A stretch of 64,000 bases of DNA from Seleniibacterium sp963677135 (GTDB lineage Bacteria; Desulfobacterota; Desulfuromonadia; Desulfuromonadales; Geopsychrobacteraceae). The stretch is taken from contig CAXXLS010000017.1 of assembly GCA_963677135.2 (NCBI GenBank), forward strand, positions 806,001-870,000, in the 5' to 3' direction. The stretch's first letter is position 1, and each line of letters begins with the position of its first letter. Below the pieces are notes generated by a model. The model saw nothing but the letters and a program-made list of their open reading frames with translations, ran no database searches and was not told the DNA's origin. The position numbers and the translations under genes are program-made. Below are positions 59,983 to 64,000 of the stretch, one piece after another.

Positions 59983-60549
59983 ATGCCGATGATTAAAAAA
60001 TTAATTGGGAGAAAGCTCAAGTCGTCTCGCCTTAAACGGGACAAAACTATTCAAGAGCTCGCTGAAATGTCGCGGGTCTCATCCAACATGATTTCACGGA
60101 TTGAGCGAGGTTTGACGATTCCATCCGTGGAGATTCTCATGAAGCTGGCCGATGCCCTCGGACTCAGCCTGAGTTATTTTGTCGAGGAAGCCGAAAAAGG
60201 GAGTACTGTCATCTTTACCAGATCGGGGCACGGAGAACCGGTTTTTTTCTTTGAAGACAAGCACCAGATAACCAGCCTGCTGCAAGGCTTAAGAGACCCT
60301 GGCTTCTCTGTGTTTATCGACACCCTGGAACCGCATTGCGACAGTGGCGAAGGTGGCATGGTTCATACCGGCGAAGAATTTGCCATGGTCCTTGAAGGGG
60401 CTCTCGATTTCTGCGTGGATGGCGAGGACTACCACCTGGAAACAGGCGACTCCATCGGCTTCAAGGCGACCTTGCCCCACAGCTGGAGCAACAGGGCAAA
60501 TGTACAGGCCAAAATCCTCTGGGTCGTATCACCGCCGCCCAATGTCTGA
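59983..60549 (+). CDS. XRE-family regulator with C-terminal cupin domain (first of tandem pair)
   Basis: A 188-aa transcription regulator with an N-terminal helix-turn-helix (about 5-65; LGRKLKSSRLKRD-type start and the recognition region SRVSSNMISRIERGLTIPSV) and a C-terminal cupin (about 105-185; HTGEEFAMVLEGALDF, LETGDSIGFKATLPHSW). The cupin should bind a small ligand, and in several relatives it senses amino acids, polyamines or similar; the ligand here is unknown. GGAG lies 5 nt before the ATG. A second gene of identical length and clear similarity follows 24 bp later, so this is a tandem duplication read as one operon. Confidence 0.85.
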   Translation: MPMIKKLIGRKLKSSRLKRDKTIQELAEMSRVSSNMISRIERGLTIPSVEILMKLADALGLSLSYFVEEAEKGSTVIFTRSGHGEPVFFFEDKHQITSLLQGLRDPGFSVFIDTLEPHCDSGEGGMVHTGEEFAMVLEGALDFCVDGEDYHLETGDSIGFKATLPHSWSNRANVQAKILWVVSPPPNV

Positions 60550-60573
60550 CCATCCCTTTCAGGAGCGAATATT

Positions 60574-61140
60574 ATGCAGGTCAAAAAGATTGTCGGGAAA
60601 AAACTGAAGGAAATTCGGTTGAAGCAGGATATGACCATTCAGATTTTAGCCGAGCGCTCACAGGTTTCATCCAATATGATTTCCAGAATCGAAAGGGGAT
60701 TGACCATCCCGTCGGTTGAAATCCTCATGCGGCTTGCGACCGTCTTTGACAAAAGCATCAATTATTTTGTCGAAGACGTTTCCACCTCCCATGAAATCGT
60801 TCACACTCGACCGGGAGAGCGGGACAAAACGGTTTACGACGACGAATACAATATGCATACGGAATCCTTCACTTCCGGCCTGCGCGATCCACAATTCATG
60901 TCGTTTTTCTGCACGGTTAAAAAAGGCGGACAAAGCGGGCGGAAAAACATGTATCACCCCGGGGATGAGCTGATTTACATCCTGGAAGGCCGCCTCAAAA
61001 TGACCATCGTTGATGAGGTGTATGTTCTCGAAAAAGGGGACAGCATCTGCTTCAAATCGCACCTTCCACACCGCTGGGAAAATATTGGCGCCGATGACGC
61101 AAAGGTGATCTGGACCCTGTCTCCTTTCACGATTATCTAA
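60574..61140 (+). CDS. XRE-family regulator with C-terminal cupin domain (second of tandem pair)
   Basis: A 188-aa paralogue of the preceding gene. The DNA-reading half of the helix-turn-helix is identical over 20 residues (SSNMISRIERGLTIPSVEIL), so both proteins probably bind the same DNA sequence. The cupin halves have drifted: this one has YHPGDELIYILEGRLKMTI and LEKGDSICFKSHLPHRWENI, and the residues that would line the ligand pocket differ. AGGAG precedes the ATG by 8 nt. The pair could form heterodimers or respond to two different ligands at one operator. The IHF/HU gene starts 127 bp downstream. Confidence 0.85.
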   Translation: MQVKKIVGKKLKEIRLKQDMTIQILAERSQVSSNMISRIERGLTIPSVEILMRLATVFDKSINYFVEDVSTSHEIVHTRPGERDKTVYDDEYNMHTESFTSGLRDPQFMSFFCTVKKGGQSGRKNMYHPGDELIYILEGRLKMTIVDEVYVLEKGDSICFKSHLPHRWENIGADDAKVIWTLSPFTII

Positions 61141-61267
61141 AGGATGACAATCCAACTTATTGAAATTTATGCCACTCTTGTTGACACAGCAGAAGCTTGA
61201 TGTATAGTCTAAAAAAACAAGGTGATTCGATAACAACTCACAACCGGCTTAAGCCTCAGGGGGCACA

Positions 61268-61543
61268 ATGAACAAGTCTGAACTGATAGAGGCATTATCG
61301 ATTAAAAAAAACCTGACCTATAAAAAATCCGAACAAATTGTCAACCTGATCTTTGACGCCATGTCGCAGGCGCTGATTGATAACGATCGTATAGAAATCA
61401 GGGGGTTCGGAAGCTTCATGGTCAAGGATTACAAAGCCTACATGGGCCGCAATCCCAAGACCGGCGAGATAATCAAGGTCGAAGAGAAAAAATTGCCCTT
61501 CTTCAAAGTCGGCAAAGAGCTCAGGGAACGTGTTGACAGCTGA
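61268..61543 (+). CDS. ihfB: Integration host factor/HU family DNA-bending protein (IHF-beta-like)
   Basis: A 91-aa histone-like protein that bends DNA as a dimer. It has the HU fold: N-terminal helices (MNKSELIEALSIKKNLTYKKSEQIVN), the GFGSF turn (46-50) and the DNA-binding arm with GRNPKTGEII (about 60-69), including the intercalating Pro. IHF-beta is favoured over HU by the arm sequence and the RERVD end, but alignment is needed to be sure. IHF commonly assists sigma-54 promoters such as the one before glnB. The leader before the ATG has CTCAGGGGGCAC as ribosome-binding site. Confidence 0.8.
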   Translation: MNKSELIEALSIKKNLTYKKSEQIVNLIFDAMSQALIDNDRIEIRGFGSFMVKDYKAYMGRNPKTGEIIKVEEKKLPFFKVGKELRERVDS

Positions 61544-61568
61544 CGACAGTCCCTTTTTAACGCTTCAC

Positions 61569-61599
61569 AAGACCCGTTCATGGTTTATGAGTGGGTCTT
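61569..61599 (+). terminator. Terminator after the IHF/HU gene
   Basis: AAGACCC (61569-61575) pairs with GGGTCTT (61593-61599), and TCAT/ATGA extends the stem inside after a GT/GT mismatch. It is followed by TTGCTTTTT. The stop codon is 26 bp upstream. Confidence 0.65.
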
Positions 61600-61632
61600 T
61601 TGCTTTTTACCCTGCACCAATAAGGTTAAGAA

Positions 61633-62136
61633 ATGCTGCACACCTATATGGGGAAGCATCCGCGGTTGGATGACTCCGTTTTTTTTGTCAATTCTGCTGA
61701 AATTATCGGCGATGTCAAGATCGGCGCCTGGTCAAGCGTCTGGTTCAATGTCGTCATAAGAGGTGACGTCAACTATATCCGCATCGGGGCAAGAACCAAT
61801 ATTCAGGACGGCACCGTCATTCACGTCGATCATGCCCGCTACCCGACAGTGATCGGAGATGACGTGACCGTCGGACACAATGTGACCCTGCATGGCTGCA
61901 CGATCGGCAATCGCTGCCTGATCGGCATGGGCGCAGTCGTCATGGACGGAGCCATTATCGAAGACGATACGATGATTGCCGCCGGAGCACTGGTCGCACC
62001 GGGCACGGTGGTTACCGCCGGAACACTTTTTATGGGCTCGCCGGCGCGCATGAAGAGGAAATTAACCCAAAAAGAACTTGAACATCTTGAAAAATCGGCC
62101 CAGAATTACCTTGCCTACGCCGCCAGCTACAAATAA
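61633..62136 (+). CDS. Gamma-carbonic anhydrase family protein
   Basis: A 167-aa left-handed beta-helix (hexapeptide repeat) protein of the YrdA/CaiE/gamma-CA family. Repeats run from about residue 20 to 140, and the three metal-binding histidines are visible in DGTVIHVDHARYP and VGHNVTLHGC. The typical RGDVNYIRIGARTNIQDG turn and the final GSPARMKR also fit the family. Catalysis of CO2 hydration is possible, but many members lack activity because they miss the acidic proton-shuttle loop, which I do not see clearly here. It starts 89 bp after the IHF/HU gene. Confidence 0.85.
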   Translation: MLHTYMGKHPRLDDSVFFVNSAEIIGDVKIGAWSSVWFNVVIRGDVNYIRIGARTNIQDGTVIHVDHARYPTVIGDDVTVGHNVTLHGCTIGNRCLIGMGAVVMDGAIIEDDTMIAAGALVAPGTVVTAGTLFMGSPARMKRKLTQKELEHLEKSAQNYLAYAASYK

Positions 62137-62167
62137 ATAGAATTCCATTCCGAGGGAGTCCTCTGCA

Positions 62168-62644
62168 TTGAATGCCATCGATTTTTCAGACCTCGCCGAC
62201 AGCCCCCTGTTTAAAGGACTTGCCACCAAGGAAATTGAATTTATCAGTTCCATATTCAGCTGCAGGGAAATCCCAGAGGGCAAAACTGTTTTCATCGAAA
62301 ACATGTCCGGAGAAACCCTCTATCTGATAAAATCGGGGACAGTCCAGATTTCTCAGATGCTGGCGGAAACCGACGAGCAGATCATGGCTGTCCTGGGAGC
62401 GGGTGACATTTTCGGTGAACTTGCTGTCATAGACGGCGGTCCCCGTGCCACCACGGCCAGAATCGCCGAGAATGCGACCCTTTACTGCCTTGAGAAGAAA
62501 AGTTTTCTCACCCTGGCCAGTGAAAAACCTCGCCTGGGACTGCAGCTGGCTCTGAATATCATGCGCATTTTTACAGCGAAACTGCGTCACGCAAAAAAAG
62601 ATTATCGCGCCATGCTGATATCAACCCTGAATCGAAATTCTTAA
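62168..62644 (+). CDS. Cyclic nucleotide-binding domain protein (no DNA-binding domain)
   Basis: A 158-aa protein made of one cNMP-binding beta-roll (about 10-125) with the phosphate-binding cassette-like segment GDIFGELAVIDGGPRATTARI and a short C-terminal helix. It lacks the helix-turn-helix of CRP/FNR regulators, so it is a stand-alone ligand- or partner-binding module. The conserved Arg and Glu of cAMP binding are only partly present. The start is TTG at 62168, 9 nt after GGGAG, as no ATG fits the frame. It lies 31 bp after the gamma-carbonic anhydrase gene and ends at an intrinsic terminator. Confidence 0.75.
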   Translation: MNAIDFSDLADSPLFKGLATKEIEFISSIFSCREIPEGKTVFIENMSGETLYLIKSGTVQISQMLAETDEQIMAVLGAGDIFGELAVIDGGPRATTARIAENATLYCLEKKSFLTLASEKPRLGLQLALNIMRIFTAKLRHAKKDYRAMLISTLNRNS

Positions 62645-62681
62645 GCATGTCTCCACGACTGAATCGTGATTTTTCATTCCC

Positions 62682-62713
62682 AAAGGCCAGCGATGCTCCG
62701 CAGGCCTTTTTTT
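62682..62713 (+). terminator. Intrinsic terminator after the cNMP-binding gene
   Basis: AAAGGCC (62682-62688) pairs with GGCCTTT (62703-62709) around a 14-nt loop and runs into a U-tract of seven Ts. The stop codon is 38 bp upstream. Confidence 0.75.
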
Positions 62714-62830
62714 GTTGAGAAATATGCTGTCGCATTATAGTATTCGCGCGAAAATTTTTTATTTTCACAAGCTGTTTTTAGGCCCGCGTTAAAGATTTGT
62801 ATTTTTAAAATTAGTTGATGGAGAGAACCC

Positions 62831-64000
62831 ATGTCGGTATTGCTTAGTCAGAAGCTGCTTTTTGGTCTGCTTGGCGGCCTTGGAATGTTCCTTTTCGGGA
62901 TGAAAATCATGTCCGAAGGTCTGCAAAAGATCGCCGGGGACAAAATGAGGAAGATTCTCGCTGTTCTCACCAACAACAGGGTCATTGGCGCTCTTGTTGG
63001 TATTGCCGTCACCGCGATCATTCAGTCGTCAAGCGCAACCACTGTCATGGTTGTCGGTTTTGTCAATGCCGGGCTGCTTTCCCTGGTTCAATCCATCGGG
63101 GTTATTCTCGGCGCCAATGTCGGTACGACCATAACCGCTCAGTTGATCGCTTTTAAAATAACCAAATTCGCGTTGCCCGCCATCGGAATCGGCGCCGCCC
63201 TGAAGCTTTTCAGCAGAAACAGAAAATCGACCTATATCGGTGAAATTGTGCTTGGTTTTGGTTTGCTGTTTTTCGGGCTGGCAACCATGAAAACCGCCTT
63301 TGATCCGCTTAAAACCAGTGAAGAATTCCGTCAGCTTTTCCTTCTGGTCGGCGATTACAAACTTCTCGGCGTGCTTATCGGGGCCCTGCTGACCATTATC
63401 GTTCAAAGCAGCAGTGCGACCATCGGCATCACCCTGGCCCTGGCCAGTTCCGGACTTATCTCCTTTGAAGCGAGCGTGGCACTGATTCTGGGAGAAAATA
63501 TCGGCACCACGATTACCGCAAACCTGGCAGCCATCGGGACCAATCTGGCCGCCCGCAGAACCGCCTTCTCACATTTCCTTTTCAATTTTATCGGGGTCGC
63601 CTACATGTTGATCCTGTTCCCGTTTTTTTTAAAATTCATTTCGTCCATAACTCCCGGCGATGCCGACTTTATTATTCAGACTCAGGAACAGGCCCAGAAT
63701 TTTGGGGCCGCGATTGGGGACAAACCCTTTATCGCCAGACACATCGCCAATACCCACACCCTATTCAATATCATCAACACCCTGGTATTTCTGCCTTTCA
63801 TCGGTCTGCTGGCCAAGCTTTCAACTCTGCTGATTCGCGGTGAAGAAGATACCGAATCCTTCCAGGTCAAATTTATCGATGACAGGGTCTTGAACACCCC
63901 TCCCGTCGCCATCGGCCAGGCTCGCAGGGAGACTCGCCGTATGGCCCAGATCGTTCAGGAGATGGTGGACGAAACGACCATGTTCCTCAACGATGGTGAT
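62831..64000 (+). CDS. Na/Pi cotransporter family protein (partial, C-terminus beyond window)
   Basis: A sodium-dependent phosphate transporter of the NptA/PNaS (YjbB-like) family in the inner membrane. The first 390 residues are present with no stop before the window end. Two inverted repeats carry the QSSSAT signature (residues about 65-70 and 196-201), each followed by a GANVGTTIT or GENIGTTITANLAA motif. About nine transmembrane helices are visible, and the sequence then enters the cytoplasmic part (from about residue 330), which in this family continues into a PhoU-like domain (RRETRRMAQIVQEMVDETT is its beginning). ATG at 62831 follows GGAGAG. It lies behind a terminator, so it has its own promoter. 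Confidence 0.9.
   Translation, partial: MSVLLSQKLLFGLLGGLGMFLFGMKIMSEGLQKIAGDKMRKILAVLTNNRVIGALVGIAVTAIIQSSSATTVMVVGFVNAGLLSLVQSIGVILGANVGTTITAQLIAFKITKFALPAIGIGAALKLFSRNRKSTYIGEIVLGFGLLFFGLATMKTAFDPLKTSEEFRQLFLLVGDYKLLGVLIGALLTIIVQSSSATIGITLALASSGLISFEASVALILGENIGTTITANLAAIGTNLAARRTAFSHFLFNFIGVAYMLILFPFFLKFISSITPGDADFIIQTQEQAQNFGAAIGDKPFIARHIANTHTLFNIINTLVFLPFIGLLAKLSTLLIRGEEDTESFQVKFIDDRVLNTPPVAIGQARRETRRMAQIVQEMVDETTMFLNDGD

Noticed and set aside
1..64000. CRISPR arrays, insertion sequences, prophage or integrated plasmids
   Set aside because: No regularly spaced repeats, transposase genes, phage structural genes or tRNA-flanking direct repeats were found; the gene content is housekeeping throughout.

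Overview
The window is a stretch of a Gram-negative, mesophilic deltaproteobacterial chromosome, most likely from the Desulfuromonadales/Geobacterales (Geobacter, Pelobacter or Desulfuromonas relatives). The reasons are the gene families (PilT ATPases, a DUF4388/PATAN protein, CDF transporter with Cys-rich tail, XRE-cupin regulators, fused malic enzyme/phosphotransacetylase), the outer-membrane TamA/TamB pair, and nitrogen-fixation accessories (CowN, GlnB, GlnA, GlnD). This assignment is an inference from gene content; no 16S rRNA is present. The window contains no prophage, insertion sequence or CRISPR array that I could recognise.

Layout. 1-4.8 kb: the start of a minus-strand pilT running off the left edge, a secreted GH3 beta-N-acetylhexosaminidase, a sodium:solute symporter, and a minus-strand pair cooA-cowN (CO sensor and CO-protection protein for nitrogenase) with a perfect CooA-type palindrome in front of cowN. 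4.9-12.2 kb: tamA-tamB, a Sir2 deacylase and a Mut7-C protein. 12.5-17.3 kb: zinc-ribbon protein, Ca/Na antiporter, Lrp/AsnC regulator, diaminopimelate decarboxylase, RlmD. 17.5-19.4 kb: sigma-54 promoter, glnB-glnA. 19.5-24.4 kb (minus): mscS-type channel, thrC, maeB. 24.7-28.9 kb: phosphodiesterase, exbB-exbD, pfkA, then minus-strand CDF transporter and an unknown gene. 29.1-39.8 kb: mutS, amiC, glnD, xerD, apgM, holC, trmJ and an unknown gene. 40-51.7 kb: the translation and RNA operon rimP-nusA-ylxR-infB-ylxP-rbfA-nrnA-truB-rpsO-pnp, followed by dut, ybeD and a Sua5/YciO-type gene. 51.7-57.1 kb (minus): pilT-like ATPase with a DUF4388 protein, tRNA-Leu(GAG), secG, glgP. 57.4-64 kb: a hybrid sensor kinase, two tandem XRE-cupin regulators, an IHF/HU gene, gamma-carbonic anhydrase, a cyclic-nucleotide-binding protein and a Na/Pi cotransporter running off the right edge.

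Nitrogen theme: GlnD (uridylyltransferase), GlnB (Tyr51 present), GlnA (adenylylation Tyr397 present) and CowN are all here, with a clear -24/-12 promoter before glnB. CooA would switch on cowN when CO is present, so that nitrogenase keeps working.

Sequence quality: exbB, pfkA, glnD, xerD and apgM are each broken by one or more single-base indels, nearly all apparent one-base insertions next to short homopolymers. The protein sequence resumes intact in the next frame every time. About 17 of these sites lie between 34.58 and 37.91 kb. I read this as base-calling or assembly error rather than gene decay; each is annotated as one full-length gene with the positions of the apparent errors.
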